In this document: one piece after another, positions 18,021 to 26,615 of the stretch
How the letters are laid out: each line of letters begins with the position of its first letter
How positions within the stretch are numbered: position 1 is the stretch's first letter
Source of the DNA: Arthrobacter sp. SW1
GTDB lineage: Bacteria > Actinomycetota > Actinomycetes > Actinomycetales > Micrococcaceae
Assembly (NCBI RefSeq): GCF_001766675.1
Contig: NZ_MJLT01000005.1
Span: forward strand, 1 to 64,000
Length of the DNA: 64,000 nucleotides
Direction of reading: 5' to 3'
Made by a program: the position numbers and the translations under genes
The notes under the pieces: model-generated
What the model saw: only the letters and a program-made list of their open reading frames with translations
Databases searched by the model: none
Told to the model about the DNA's origin: nothing

Positions 18021-18428
18021 TCACTTTGTGAACTTGCTCAGCCTCCACTGGGTGCCATCAGCCATGGGAAAAAGCAGATAAGGACGCTTGAGAATCCAGC
18101 TGTGATGTTGGGTTGGCAGCCTGTCGCTGAGGAGAAACTCCGCAATGGCAGAGACGGTTTCCTGCAGAAACTCCACCTGTTCCGCGATACCTTCACCGAT
18201 CAAGCAGAGCTGGATGTAGCTGGCGTCATACACAATTTCCGGCGCCTCGCCGCCGAGCACCAGGGTGAAGGCTTTCAGTCTCGGCCCACGGATGTCGACG
18301 TACACCTGGCCACCTTCGATGCTTGCCCCGCCGTGGATACCTTCCGGCAAAGTCGCAAGAATCTTGTCAGCCTCGTGCTGGACTTCCAGTAAGTACCGAC
18401 GCACGGCGTCGTCTCTGTGGGCCGTCAT
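18021..18428 (-). CDS. small conserved-looking hypothetical protein coupled to dacB
   Basis: A 135-residue protein I do not recognise. It is predicted alpha/beta, with no membrane segment or signal peptide, and includes EVQHEADKILATLPEG near the N-terminus and a Trp/Lys-rich C-terminus (WILKRPYLLFPMADGTQWR). Its ATG overlaps the dacB stop (ATGA), and codon use is normal for the strand, so it is very likely translated together with dacB. The 192 bases between it and the metalloprotease show no further gene. The length and fold would fit an immunity-like or small binding protein, but no function can be assigned. Confidence 0.65.
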   Translation of the reverse strand: MTAHRDDAVRRYLLEVQHEADKILATLPEGIHGGASIEGGQVYVDIRGPRLKAFTLVLGGEAPEIVYDASYIQLCLIGEGIAEQVEFLQETVSAIAEFLLSDRLPTQHHSWILKRPYLLFPMADGTQWRLSKFTK

Positions 18429-19897
18429 CGGCACCCGCACGACGCCAGCGCCGAGGCCGCCCGGTCCAGCGCCACCTTGTTCCCGGCCGCGCCCGGGGTG
18501 AGCCCGTTGCCGATGAAGGAGAACACCAGGAGCCGGCCGTCGGCGTCCACCACGTAACCACTGAGCGCGATCACCGAGTTCAGGGTGCCGGTCTTGGCGC
18601 GCACCAGGCCTGCTCCGCCGGCGGTGCTGGCGTCGCCGTAGCGGTCGTCCAGGGTTCCGGTCAGGCCGGCCACCGGGAAACCGGCGAGCGCAGCCCTCAG
18701 CCGCGTATCCGGGCCCGAGGTAATCAGCCGCACCACTTCGGAGAACTGCCGGGCCGAAACCTGGTTCGCCAGGGACAGCCCGGACACATCGGACAGCCGC
18801 ATCGAGGCGGTGTCGATTCCCAGCTCGCCGAGCTGTGTCCGCACAGCTGCCGTGGCGCCGTCGTTGCTTGCCGCCCCGCCGGACGCGAGCGAGGCCATGC
18901 GGCCGAGCACCTCGGCCAGGTAGTTGTCCGAGGTCTCCAGCATGAGGTCCACCTGCTGGCGGACCGTGGCGGATTCGACGGCGGCCAGCACCTCGGCATC
19001 GGCTGGCGCCTTGGCCCGGACGACGGCGGCACTGACCTTGATGCCCTTCGGCGCACCGGCTGCCTGCAGCTTGCGGGCGAAGGCCTGCGCAGCGTCCAGC
19101 GCGGCGTCCTTGGGCCGGGGCCCGCCAGTGGTTCCGGGCGCATTCCGGCCCCCGTGCATGGCCAGCGGGAACAGCGGCGCGGTTTCGCCGGCGGCGACGT
19201 CCGCGAGGTCCCACGCCGGGTTCAGCGCCGGGCCAGTGAAGAGGGAGTCGTCCAGCTGCACCGTCAGCGGCCCCTTGGCGCCCTGAGCAGTCAGGGCCGC
19301 CACGGTGTCGGCGGCCAAGGTCTCCAGGCCGGCGCGGCCCATCACCTCATCCGGCTCGGAAATACCTTCGCCCAGCAGTACGTCCCCGCCGCCGCGCAGC
19401 ACCACGGTGGAAGGCTTCGCACCTGCCACGACCTCCGTACGGAAGCGGGACTCCGGACCTGCCGCCCGCAACGCCGCGACGGCGGTGAGCAGCTTCATGT
19501 TGGACGCCGGCACCCGGTTCCTGCCGCCGTCGCGCTCGTAAAGGACATCGCCGCTCAACGCGTCCTGGACCACCGCGGTGAAGGTGCCGCCGCCGTCGGG
19601 CTTCAAGGCCGGATCCAGCAGCGCGCCAAGCTTCGCGGGCGAGGGGACGGGAGCAGAAGGATCAAGCGGCGCGACGCCGGCCGGCAAGGAAAGCTGTTCC
19701 GGAGCGAGCTGCCACGGCGGGGTCTGCGCGGCAGGCGCCTGCTGCGGCGCGAAGAAAGCGGGCGCGACGTTCACGGCCATGGGCACGGCAAGCGCCGCGA
19801 CCGCCGCAACGAGGAGCAGCGACTGGAGCCCGCGGACGGGTGAGCGCCGGGCCTCTCCACGCACTTCGGGCGCGGCCCCCTGTTTCTGGCCCTTCAT
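18425..19897 (-). CDS. dacB: D-alanyl-D-alanine carboxypeptidase/endopeptidase, PBP4 (S13) family
   Basis: A 490-residue penicillin-binding protein acting on peptidoglycan outside the membrane. A basic N-terminus and one helix (about 25-45) make a signal anchor, followed by a Pro/Ala-rich linker. Active-site motifs are Ser132-Asn-Met-Lys135 (SxxK), SDN in SDNYLAEVLG, and KTG in RAKTGTLNSV. The order dacB with divergent ppa is conserved in actinobacteria. A 136-base intergenic region with ppa should hold both promoters. Confidence 0.94.
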   Translation of the reverse strand: MKGQKQGAAPEVRGEARRSPVRGLQSLLLVAAVAALAVPMAVNVAPAFFAPQQAPAAQTPPWQLAPEQLSLPAGVAPLDPSAPVPSPAKLGALLDPALKPDGGGTFTAVVQDALSGDVLYERDGGRNRVPASNMKLLTAVAALRAAGPESRFRTEVVAGAKPSTVVLRGGGDVLLGEGISEPDEVMGRAGLETLAADTVAALTAQGAKGPLTVQLDDSLFTGPALNPAWDLADVAAGETAPLFPLAMHGGRNAPGTTGGPRPKDAALDAAQAFARKLQAAGAPKGIKVSAAVVRAKAPADAEVLAAVESATVRQQVDLMLETSDNYLAEVLGRMASLASGGAASNDGATAAVRTQLGELGIDTASMRLSDVSGLSLANQVSARQFSEVVRLITSGPDTRLRAALAGFPVAGLTGTLDDRYGDASTAGGAGLVRAKTGTLNSVIALSGYVVDADGRLLVFSFIGNGLTPGAAGNKVALDRAASALASCGCR

Positions 19898-20033
19898 GTG
19901 GCTTGTGGTCCTTTAACGTCCTGGATGTCCCCCGGTTCAAGAAACCTGGACCTCTCGCTATATCCTCAATAGTAGTCGGCGGCGCCGGCCGTTCTTTTGC
20001 CGCGCCCACGCCAATACCGTCAAGGAGCATTCC

Positions 20034-20522
20034 ATGAAGCATGACGTCACCATCGAGATCCCGAAGGGATCGCGCGTCAAGTACGAAGTTGACCACGAGA
20101 CCGGCCGCGTCCGCCTGGACCGCATCCTGTTCACGTCCATGCAGTACCCCACCCACTACGGCTTCTTCGAGAACACCCTGGGCGAGGACGGCGACCCGCT
20201 GGACGCCCTGGTGCTCCTGCAGGACTTCGACCTGCACCCCGGCGTGATCGTCGAGGCCCGCCCCATCGGCGTCTTCAACATGACCGACGACGGCGGCGGA
20301 GACGCCAAGGTCCTCTGCGTTCCCGCGGACCCGCGCTTCGACCACATCCAGGAAGTCTCGGACGTCAGCGAATTCCTCATCAAGGAAATCGAGCACTTCT
20401 TCACCCGTTACAAGGACCTCGAGCCGGGCAAGTGGGTCAAGGCCGAAGGCTGGGCCGACCGCGCAGCCGCCGAGGCCGAGCTGGAAGCCTCCATCAAGCG
20501 CTTCGAGGCAGAGGGCCACTAA
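20034..20522 (+). CDS. ppa: inorganic pyrophosphatase
   Basis: Hydrolyses pyrophosphate and so drives biosynthetic reactions. The 162-residue length fits family I prokaryotic enzymes. Motifs are [17 protein letters not shown] (about 6-22), [20 protein letters not shown] with the metal-binding aspartates (about 42-61), and [11 protein letters not shown]. It is preceded by an AAGGAG site 7 bases before the ATG and followed by a strong hairpin. Confidence 0.97.
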   Translation: MKHDVTIEIPKGSRVKYEVDHETGRVRLDRILFTSMQYPTHYGFFENTLGEDGDPLDALVLLQDFDLHPGVIVEARPIGVFNMTDDGGGDAKVLCVPADPRFDHIQEVSDVSEFLIKEIEHFFTRYKDLEPGKWVKAEGWADRAAAEAELEASIKRFEAEGH

Positions 20523-20580
20523 GCGGCCGGGGCGGTTTCCGCCCGTTTCACCGTTTGTCTTGCACCTCGCTTGACTTGCA

Positions 20581-20634
20581 CGACGGCGGCAGGCCGGGTT
20601 CCATGTGAACCTGGACTGCCGCCGTCGCTGTTTT
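20581..20634 (+). terminator. intrinsic terminator after ppa
   Basis: A 12-bp perfect stem (CGACGGCGGCAG 20581-20592 with CTGCCGCCGTCG 20616-20627) contains an inner GGTTC/GAACC hairpin and is followed by TTTT at 20631-20634. Its left arm shares 16 identical bases with the terminator at 34810. Confidence 0.85.
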
Positions 20635-20751
20635 AAGCCGCTGCGTTTAGGCCGCTGCCCACATGGGGAGGGTTCCCCATCGCGCGGTTTCCGGCCGGTC
20701 CATAGGCTGGTGGGAACTGAGCAAACACATGGAGAAACGGGGGGAATCCGG

Positions 20752-21729
20752 ATGGCAGGGTTCTACGGAGCCGACGTCGCGCAGCTGCGGTCGCTCGCAG
20801 GAGTCATGGGCAAAGCCGCGGACACGATCGCCCTGCAGGGCACCCAGCTGACCCAGCTGATCAACTCCACCACCGCGTGGAAGGGGCAGGACGCCTCGAC
20901 GTTCAAGAACGAATGGAACGGCAAGCACCGGCAAAGCATCATCAAGGCGGCGTCCATGCTGCGTTCCGGTGCCAGCGAACTGAAGAAGCACGCGAACCAG
21001 CAGGAGTTCACCAGCCACAAGAGCGGCGAAAGCTCGGTGGGTGTCATCAAGGACGTCTACGACACCGCCAGCGGCGTCAAGGACGTTGCAGCCCAGCTCT
21101 GGCAGGCGTACAAGCTCGGGAAGCTTGGTTGGCAGGAGTTCGCCAAGACCAAGGAGATCCTCACCAACTGGCGGGCCGGCGGAACGGTACTGCGCGAAGC
21201 CCTCGATGCGCTCCGCAACGGCGGCAAGATCACCGACGTCATCTCCGACCTGAAGGCCAACATCCCCTACAGCCAGGCATTCCAGGAGGCGTCGAAGTTC
21301 TCCAAGGGCCTGCGCATCGCCGGCGCCCTGGCTGCCCCGTTGAACATCGTGGGCGGCATCAGCGACATCATCAACCCCCAGCACGACGGTTGGCGCGGAA
21401 CGGGAGACCGGATCGCGGGAGGCCTCTCCGTGGTGAGTGGCGTCGGCAGCATCATGCTGATGACGGCCGGCGGCGCGGCACTGCTGGGGCCAATCGGCGC
21501 ACCGATTGTCATCGGCGCCGGACTTGTTGCCGGCGCTTGGGCGCTCGGCAACCTGGTGGCGGACAACTGGGACTCAATCAAGAACTTCGCCAGGAACCCC
21601 GGCAGCTACATCGCCGACGGCGCCAGGGAAGTGGCCGGATTCGCCAAGGACGTTGGCACTAAGGTTGCAGATGGGGTCACGAACGCGGCCAAATCAGTCG
21701 GAAAGTTTGTTGGAGGGATTTTCGGATGA
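20752..21729 (+). CDS. WXG100-like protein with glycine-rich hydrophobic C-terminal domain
   Basis: A 325-residue protein. The first ~95 residues form a helical hairpin with a central AWKGQDASTF turn, like the WXG motif of ESAT-6/WXG100 type VII secretion substrates. A helical middle follows, then Gly/Ala-rich hydrophobic stretches (about 180-275, including TAGGAALLGPIGAPI) resembling glycine-zipper or pore-forming segments, and an amphipathic Lys/Ala tail. The ATG at 20752 is chosen because the WXG-like domain begins there; upstream codons to 20605 run through the ppa terminator. It heads a four-gene cluster. No ESX translocase gene is in the window. Confidence 0.75.
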   Translation: MAGFYGADVAQLRSLAGVMGKAADTIALQGTQLTQLINSTTAWKGQDASTFKNEWNGKHRQSIIKAASMLRSGASELKKHANQQEFTSHKSGESSVGVIKDVYDTASGVKDVAAQLWQAYKLGKLGWQEFAKTKEILTNWRAGGTVLREALDALRNGGKITDVISDLKANIPYSQAFQEASKFSKGLRIAGALAAPLNIVGGISDIINPQHDGWRGTGDRIAGGLSVVSGVGSIMLMTAGGAALLGPIGAPIVIGAGLVAGAWALGNLVADNWDSIKNFARNPGSYIADGAREVAGFAKDVGTKVADGVTNAAKSVGKFVGGIFG

Positions 21730-22502
21730 CCACGAACACGATCAATTGGACCGAGCGCGATGTGCGCTGCGCGGCGGCGGTGTTGGGACGGGCGTCGGAC
21801 GAAGGCTTCGCCCTCCCCACGCTCACGGACGAAGAAGTCGTGGCCCTGGACGGCGTCCAGCGCGAGCAGATCGTCGCCCTGCCGTGGCTCTCCGCCCAGG
21901 AGGCACGCAAGGACATCATGTGTGCCGTGGCCCTGCGCGGGCTGCTGGCCAAGGAACTTGTCTACCCCGTGATCTTCGAAGGTGAAAGTGAACCGAGCCG
22001 CCTGCACGCGGTTGATGACATTACCGGGGCGTTGACGCTGCGCCGCAGCGGCGACACGGTTGTTTCCATCGAGCGCACTGTTTCCACCGGCCGGCGCTGG
22101 CTGTACGCGTACACGCACGCAGAGGGCGTGCTGCTGGAAGAAGTCGACGACGGCGGCCTGCACGGTTTCACCGTTATCTCCCGGGATGCGCTGCCCGGCC
22201 GGATGGCCGCCTTTGTGGATCCCGAAGGCGCCGCCGCGCAGGACACCGAGGCCGTTTCCTACACCGAGACGGAATTCGAGGAGCACGCGCCGACCGCCCT
22301 GGCCGACACCCTGGCCGCCAGCAACGTGGTGGCGTTCAAGACCGACTCGGACGAATTCCCCACCGTCACCGTCTACACCGGGCCATCCGGCGTGCAGGTG
22401 TTGACTCCCAGCGCCCAGGGCGAGTCGGTGTCACTCGAGCTGCGCGGCACATCCCGCGAGACCTTGACGGGGATCTTCGGAAGCCTGGCCGGACTGTCCT
22501 GA
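21726..22502 (+). CDS. hypothetical protein coupled to the WXG-like gene
   Basis: A 258-residue soluble acidic protein that I cannot assign to a family with certainty. It lacks membrane segments and a signal peptide and is predicted mixed alpha/beta, with a C-terminal VTVYTGPSGVQVLT strand region and an LTGIFGSLAGL helix. Its ATG overlaps the WXG-gene stop (ATGA). Size, solubility and position would suit a dedicated chaperone of the EspG kind or an immunity protein for the preceding product. Both are inferences from context only. Confidence 0.65.
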   Translation: MTTNTINWTERDVRCAAAVLGRASDEGFALPTLTDEEVVALDGVQREQIVALPWLSAQEARKDIMCAVALRGLLAKELVYPVIFEGESEPSRLHAVDDITGALTLRRSGDTVVSIERTVSTGRRWLYAYTHAEGVLLEEVDDGGLHGFTVISRDALPGRMAAFVDPEGAAAQDTEAVSYTETEFEEHAPTALADTLAASNVVAFKTDSDEFPTVTVYTGPSGVQVLTPSAQGESVSLELRGTSRETLTGIFGSLAGLS

Positions 22503-22532
22503 CGCCTGTACCCTCCACTCCGAAAGACATTC

Positions 22533-23171
22533 ATGAGCAGCAAACACGCCCGCAGTACCGGCTTGGTTGACGCCGTCACCGGCCGCCCCGTCCTGCGGTA
22601 CACGGAGACCGGGAACTACTACGTGCGCAAAGGCGGTTGGGCACATTTCTGGGGCCGGACGCTGGATGCACTGGTGGTCATGGCGGTAGCCGGGATCCTG
22701 ATGGCCGTTTTCAACAGCCTCGTCCAGAACGGCACGCTCGGCTACACGTTCATGTTCAGCACGGGGGCGTTTTATGGCGTCATTGCAGCAATCTGGTTCG
22801 GGGTTCTCTTCGGCTACGGCATGATCTGCGGCGCTTTCGGTGGTTTGGGGGACGCCGCCGCGGGCATGCGCGGAGTCCGCGTCTCGGACGGCACCACCTC
22901 CGGGGCGTGGCTTGGCGGCTGGCGGGCAGTGTGCTGGTCCTTCGCCCCCGTCTACGTCATCCTCGCGATCGGAGCGGCCCTCAGCGGAAGCGGCGGCGAC
23001 AGCATCGACACGAAATTCGCCGCCATCGATCTGCGGTCCGGGCTTGCCCGCGGCCAGCAGCCCATTCCCGATCCGAAAGCCGTGGCTGAGACCGAAGCGG
23101 CCCGTGCCGCAGATGCGGAGCGCCGGAACCTGCCCAATTTGTACGGCCGCCGCCCCGATGCGGGGTCGTAA
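22533..23171 (+). CDS. RDD-family membrane protein
   Basis: A 212-residue protein with an RDD-like domain. GRTLDALVVMAVAGI (about 44-58) carries the Arg and Asp that name the family at the head of the first of four membrane helices, and DAAAGMRGVRVSDG matches the conserved post-helix motif. The N-terminal ~40 residues and the charged C-terminal tail (about 170-212) are cytoplasmic. RDD proteins have been linked to transport, but the role here is unknown. The gene continues the WXG cluster. Confidence 0.8.
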   Translation: MSSKHARSTGLVDAVTGRPVLRYTETGNYYVRKGGWAHFWGRTLDALVVMAVAGILMAVFNSLVQNGTLGYTFMFSTGAFYGVIAAIWFGVLFGYGMICGAFGGLGDAAAGMRGVRVSDGTTSGAWLGGWRAVCWSFAPVYVILAIGAALSGSGGDSIDTKFAAIDLRSGLARGQQPIPDPKAVAETEAARAADAERRNLPNLYGRRPDAGS

Positions 23172-23790
23172 CTGGCTCGTCCGGCGGGCTGAGCAGCGGC
23201 TTGAACCCCGGCTCGGCAAGCTACGCCATGTGGCCATATCGCGAAAGATCTTCTGGAAGGCGCTGCTGCCTTGCCTGGCCGTCGGCTTCATCTACGGAGC
23301 GATCGCACAGTTCGTCACGCCGCGTTCGAGCCGAGAGCCAGGCTATTTCAGCGACATTCCGGGATACGTCCTGGTCAGCGCGCTCACCGGCCTGGTGCTG
23401 TGGTCCCTGATCCTGCTGATGGGCTTCCGGAAGCTGCTGGTGTTTGACGGCGGCCTCGCAACGCGCATCGCCCAGAAGCAAACCACCAAGGTCTTCCCCT
23501 GGGCAGACATCGACGCGGCAACCATCAAAACCGTCAGAACGCCTGAAGGTAGCAGCCCATCGCGCCTGCTGGAGTCGCGAAAGAAAACGTCCCTGGGAGT
23601 TTCGGGCCCGAACGCCTTGGTTTTCCGCGCGGGCGGAGAGTTCTGGCTGTTCGAAAGCAAAGAGGACCCCACAGCGCTGGTGATAGCCATCCAACAGGCC
23701 ATGCTCGACGCCGGGGTGCCCGGCGCTGCGGGCGTCGCTGCGCGTGCATTGCCGCCGGTCGTGGTTACCCACCGAACCAGCCTGGACTGA
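23158..23790 (+). CDS. membrane protein with PH-like cytoplasmic domain, hypothetical
   Basis: A 210-residue protein with a basic N-terminus, two membrane helices (about 31-51 and 70-90), then a soluble domain with RKKTSLGVSGPNALVFRAGG and WLFESKEDP that looks like a bacterial PH/YcxB-type domain. It overlaps the RDD gene by 14 bases and ends the cluster; a GTG further in is a possible alternative start. Function unknown. The association with an RDD protein and a WXG-like protein suggests a membrane-linked process. Confidence 0.65.
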   Translation: MRGRNWLVRRAEQRLEPRLGKLRHVAISRKIFWKALLPCLAVGFIYGAIAQFVTPRSSREPGYFSDIPGYVLVSALTGLVLWSLILLMGFRKLLVFDGGLATRIAQKQTTKVFPWADIDAATIKTVRTPEGSSPSRLLESRKKTSLGVSGPNALVFRAGGEFWLFESKEDPTALVIAIQQAMLDAGVPGAAGVAARALPPVVVTHRTSLD

Positions 23791-23862
23791 ACCGGCCCAT
23801 CCTGTGTCCCTGTGTTTCCTCCCGTTTGCCGCAAAGCTACCTGCCGGTAGGCTGTGATCCAC

Positions 23863-24462
23863 ATGTTCACGCTGACCATCAACCAACGCGACAGCCGCAA
23901 AGACGGCGACCTGGTGCCGCAGCTCCTCAAGGACCTGAGGCACATCCCTGCGCGGCTGGACTTCGACCGCTCTGTGGAAGACGAAATCCAAGGAATCGTG
24001 GACTGCCCGCACCAGGCCGTGGAAACCGCACTCATCGCCCTGCGCGGCGGGCACTGGTACGTGGGAATCGGCGTCGGACCGGTGAACGAACCGCTGCCCA
24101 ACCAGATCAAGGATGCCTCCGGCCACGGGCTGGTGTACGCGCGGCGGGCCGTGGACAGGCTGCGGAACGGCAAGGACCGCGTAACCGTCGCGGTGGAGGG
24201 ACCCGTTGCCGCGCTGGCCGCCGAGTCCGAGGCCGTGCTGCGCCTGCTGGGGCATATCGTGCAGCACCGGACCGCGGCGGAATGGCGGGTCCTGGACCTG
24301 CTGACTCCCGGAGTGCGCGGCCAGCAAAAAGCCGTGGCCCAGGAACTCGGCATCACCACCCAGGCCGTCAGCAAAGCCCTGGCCCGTGCCCAGTGGGCCG
24401 AGGAACACGCAGCCCGGCCCGCCGCGGCGCGGCTCCTCTCGCTGATCCTCGAGGTTCGCTAG
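23863..24462 (+). CDS. SatD-like protein with C-terminal helix-turn-helix
   Basis: A 199-residue protein. The N-terminal ~130 residues resemble the SatD family (nucleotide-cyclase-like ferredoxin fold, beginning FTLTINQRDSR). The C-terminus (about 140-195) forms a sigma-region-4 or MarR-like helix-turn-helix, with QQKAVAQELGITTQAVSKALARA as recognition element. It probably binds DNA as a regulator; the ligand is unknown. The ATG at 23863 is chosen over the GTG three codons upstream. It is tail-to-tail with the HAD gene, with a 3-base gap. Confidence 0.65.
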   Translation: MFTLTINQRDSRKDGDLVPQLLKDLRHIPARLDFDRSVEDEIQGIVDCPHQAVETALIALRGGHWYVGIGVGPVNEPLPNQIKDASGHGLVYARRAVDRLRNGKDRVTVAVEGPVAALAAESEAVLRLLGHIVQHRTAAEWRVLDLLTPGVRGQQKAVAQELGITTQAVSKALARAQWAEEHAARPAAARLLSLILEVR

Positions 24463-24465
24463 CCC

Positions 24466-25314
24466 CTACCCGAGGAGGCCGCGCAGCACCCGGGCGGCGC
24501 CGTCGTCGTACACGGACGCGGTGACCTCATCCGCCACGGCGATCACCTCTTCGGGAGCCTGGCCCATGGCGACGCCGCGGCCCGCCCACTCCAGCATTTC
24601 GATGTCGTTGCGGCCGTCCCCGATGGCCAGCGTGTGGCGGGGGTGGGTGCCGAGCCGGTGGCGGAGCTGTTCGAGGGCGCTGGCCTTGGTGACCCCGGCC
24701 GCGGCGATGTCCAGCCACGCCGTCCAGCCCACCGAGTAGGTGACGCCGGAGAGGCCGACCTGCCGGATGGCCTCGGAAAATTCCTCGGAGGTGTTCTCGC
24801 TGCTGAAGACCACGACGCGGACGGCGGTGGCGTCCAGCATGGTCTGGAAATCGACGCCGACGGCCTCGACGCCGAAGCTGGCGTCCTGGAAGCGCTCCGT
24901 GGACAGGAAGTTGCCTTCCTCGTCCTCCAAGGCGTACTTGGCGGCGGGGAGCCGTTCGCGCAGTGCCTTGAGCGCCGGTGCGGGGTCGAAGGTGGCCTTG
25001 TGGATGATCTCGTAGCCGGATTCCAGGGCGGGATCCAGGCGCAGGGTCACGCCGCCGTTGCAGCAGACCGCGTAGCCGCGTTCGAGGCCGATCTGCTCGA
25101 TCACGGGCAGCGTGGCATTGAGGGAGCGGCCGGTGGCGATGAGGACGTCGTGCCCCTCCGCGACCACTGCCCGGGCGGCCTCGCGGACGCCGGGGGTCAT
25201 GTGGCCGTCGTGGTCCACGAGGGTCCCGTCAACGTCCAGCGCGATCATGAGCTTCTGGTGTGAATTCCGCTGGTCATCGATGCCAGCTACTGAAGTGTCA
25301 GTCAAAATAGTCAT
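24466..25314 (-). CDS. HAD-superfamily hydrolase, Cof subfamily
   Basis: A 282-residue phosphatase-like protein of the Cof/YidA type. Motif I is ALDVDGTLVD (about 25-34), motif II IATGRS (about 60-65), the cap domain is C2B type, and the late motif is IGDGRNDIEMLEWAG with metal-binding aspartates. It likely dephosphorylates a sugar phosphate or flavin nucleotide. It is one of three Cof-type HAD genes in the window (also 47031 and 62792), which are diverged paralogues. Confidence 0.88.
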   Translation of the reverse strand: MTILTDTSVAGIDDQRNSHQKLMIALDVDGTLVDHDGHMTPGVREAARAVVAEGHDVLIATGRSLNATLPVIEQIGLERGYAVCCNGGVTLRLDPALESGYEIIHKATFDPAPALKALRERLPAAKYALEDEEGNFLSTERFQDASFGVEAVGVDFQTMLDATAVRVVVFSSENTSEEFSEAIRQVGLSGVTYSVGWTAWLDIAAAGVTKASALEQLRHRLGTHPRHTLAIGDGRNDIEMLEWAGRGVAMGQAPEEVIAVADEVTASVYDDGAARVLRGLLG

Positions 25315-25405
25315 GGTCCTTAGTGTTGCAGAGACCCCTGACAGTCACCAGAACGGGAGGTCCGCCCCGGGTGAATAGCGGATGAAGACCTGGCGCGGGG
25401 CGTGG

Positions 25406-25461
25406 AACGAAAATCCCCGGCCCACGGACAAATCCACACCGAACACGGCCGGGAAAAGTCC
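25406..25461. repeat. direct repeat, left copy (flanks the AbiEi/DUF559 gene)
   Basis: A 56-base element about 90 bases upstream of the 25551 gene is ~88% identical to 26542-26598. Within it TCCCCGGCC and GGCCGGGA form an imperfect inverted repeat about 24 bases apart, so it could also act as an operator or hairpin. Confidence 0.85.
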
Positions 25462-25550
25462 ACAGGGACGGGACGAACTGTTTGGCCGATTTGTCCACAT
25501 AGCCACCCTGGAACGTTTTGCTCCGCTCAGCGACGCCCGAGGCTTGGTAC

Positions 25551-26543
25551 ATGCCCACGACGCCCACACTCATTGTTGCCTCAGACCAGCGGCGCAACAC
25601 CGGAGACATCCGTTCCCTCAGCCTGCGCTACCAACGGGGTGAACTCGTGCGGGTCCGGCGGGGAATCTACGCGGACAAAGCAGGGTGGCTGGCCATGAAA
25701 CCGTGGGAACGCTACGCCGCCACGGTCAAAGCCGTCTCCCTGGAACTGTCCGCTCCGCGGCTGTGTTTCGAATCCGCCGGACTGGTTTGGGGGCTGAACC
25801 TGGTCGGCGTGCCTGGGCACGTGCACCTCGCAGGCGCGTCGGCGAGCCGCTCAGGCAGGTCGGCGCCCACCACCAGCGCCGCATTCCAGGCAGCGACGCA
25901 AAGCACGGGCCTTGAGAAGATCCGCGGATACGGGGTCTTCCGGCATTGCTATGACGCCGAGACAGTGGTCCACCAGGGATTCCAGGTCACCCCGTTGGCC
26001 CGCACGGTGGTGGACATCATCGCCCGGTCCGATTTCGCAAAGGGAGTGGTGCTCGCCGATCACGCCCTAAGCCCTGAACGGTTCAAAGGTCAGTCCTGCA
26101 GCCAGGCTGAGCTTCTCCGCGAGGCAGAACGGCTGGCGTCGGCTGCCAAACGACGCTGGGTAGCCTCCGTGGTCGCCTTCGCCGATCCCCGCTCGGGGTC
26201 GGCCGGAGAGTCGTTGAGCCGTGCCCGGATCCATGCCCTCGGCTTCCCTCCGCCGGAGCTGCAGGCCAGCTTCCAGGATGACGACGGCTTTGTTGCCCGC
26301 ACTGACTTCCATTGGCGGAAGTTCCGCTTGATCGGCGAGTTCGACGGCGACGCCAAATATCTGCGCGACGAGTACCTGGACGGCCACTCAAGCCGCGAAG
26401 CCGTGCTGGCCGAGAAGAAGCGCGAGGACCGCCTCCGGGCACTCGGCTTCACCGTGGTGCGCTGGGACTGGGCCACGGCGAACGACCCCGAGCGGCTCAA
26501 ACGCAAACTCGCAGCGGCAGGACTTCCCGCCGTCGGGCATTAA
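25551..26543 (+). CDS. AbiEi-like N-terminal domain fused to DUF559/Vsr-type nuclease domain
   Basis: A 330-residue protein. The N-terminal ~180 residues follow the AbiEi antitoxin pattern: a winged-helix region (RNTGDIRSLSLRYQRGELVRVRRGIY), then LCFESAGLVWGL and TPLARTVVDII motifs. The C-terminal ~110 residues match the DUF559 PD-(D/E)XK nuclease type, with Glu220, Asp252 (RTDFHW) and Glu263-Phe-Asp-Gly with Lys269 as probable catalytic residues. No AbiEii toxin gene is adjacent, so it is an orphan. Such stand-alone genes are common in Arthrobacter relatives; their function is unknown. The ATG at 25551 follows a CGAGG site. Direct repeats flank it. Confidence 0.75.
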   Translation: MPTTPTLIVASDQRRNTGDIRSLSLRYQRGELVRVRRGIYADKAGWLAMKPWERYAATVKAVSLELSAPRLCFESAGLVWGLNLVGVPGHVHLAGASASRSGRSAPTTSAAFQAATQSTGLEKIRGYGVFRHCYDAETVVHQGFQVTPLARTVVDIIARSDFAKGVVLADHALSPERFKGQSCSQAELLREAERLASAAKRRWVASVVAFADPRSGSAGESLSRARIHALGFPPPELQASFQDDDGFVARTDFHWRKFRLIGEFDGDAKYLRDEYLDGHSSREAVLAEKKREDRLRALGFTVVRWDWATANDPERLKRKLAAAGLPAVGH

Positions 26544-26598
26544 CGAAGAATCCCCGGCCTGCGGACGAATCCACACCGAACACGGCGGGGAAAAGTCC
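26542..26598. repeat. direct repeat, right copy
   Basis: A 57-base copy of the 25406-25461 element beginning inside the stop codon of the AbiEi/DUF559 gene, differing by about six substitutions and one indel. The inverted TCCCCGGCC/GGCGGGGA arms are kept in slightly changed form. It lies between two convergent genes and could also serve as a terminator. Confidence 0.85.
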
Positions 26599-26615
26599 GT
26601 AGTCCGGGGAGTAAC

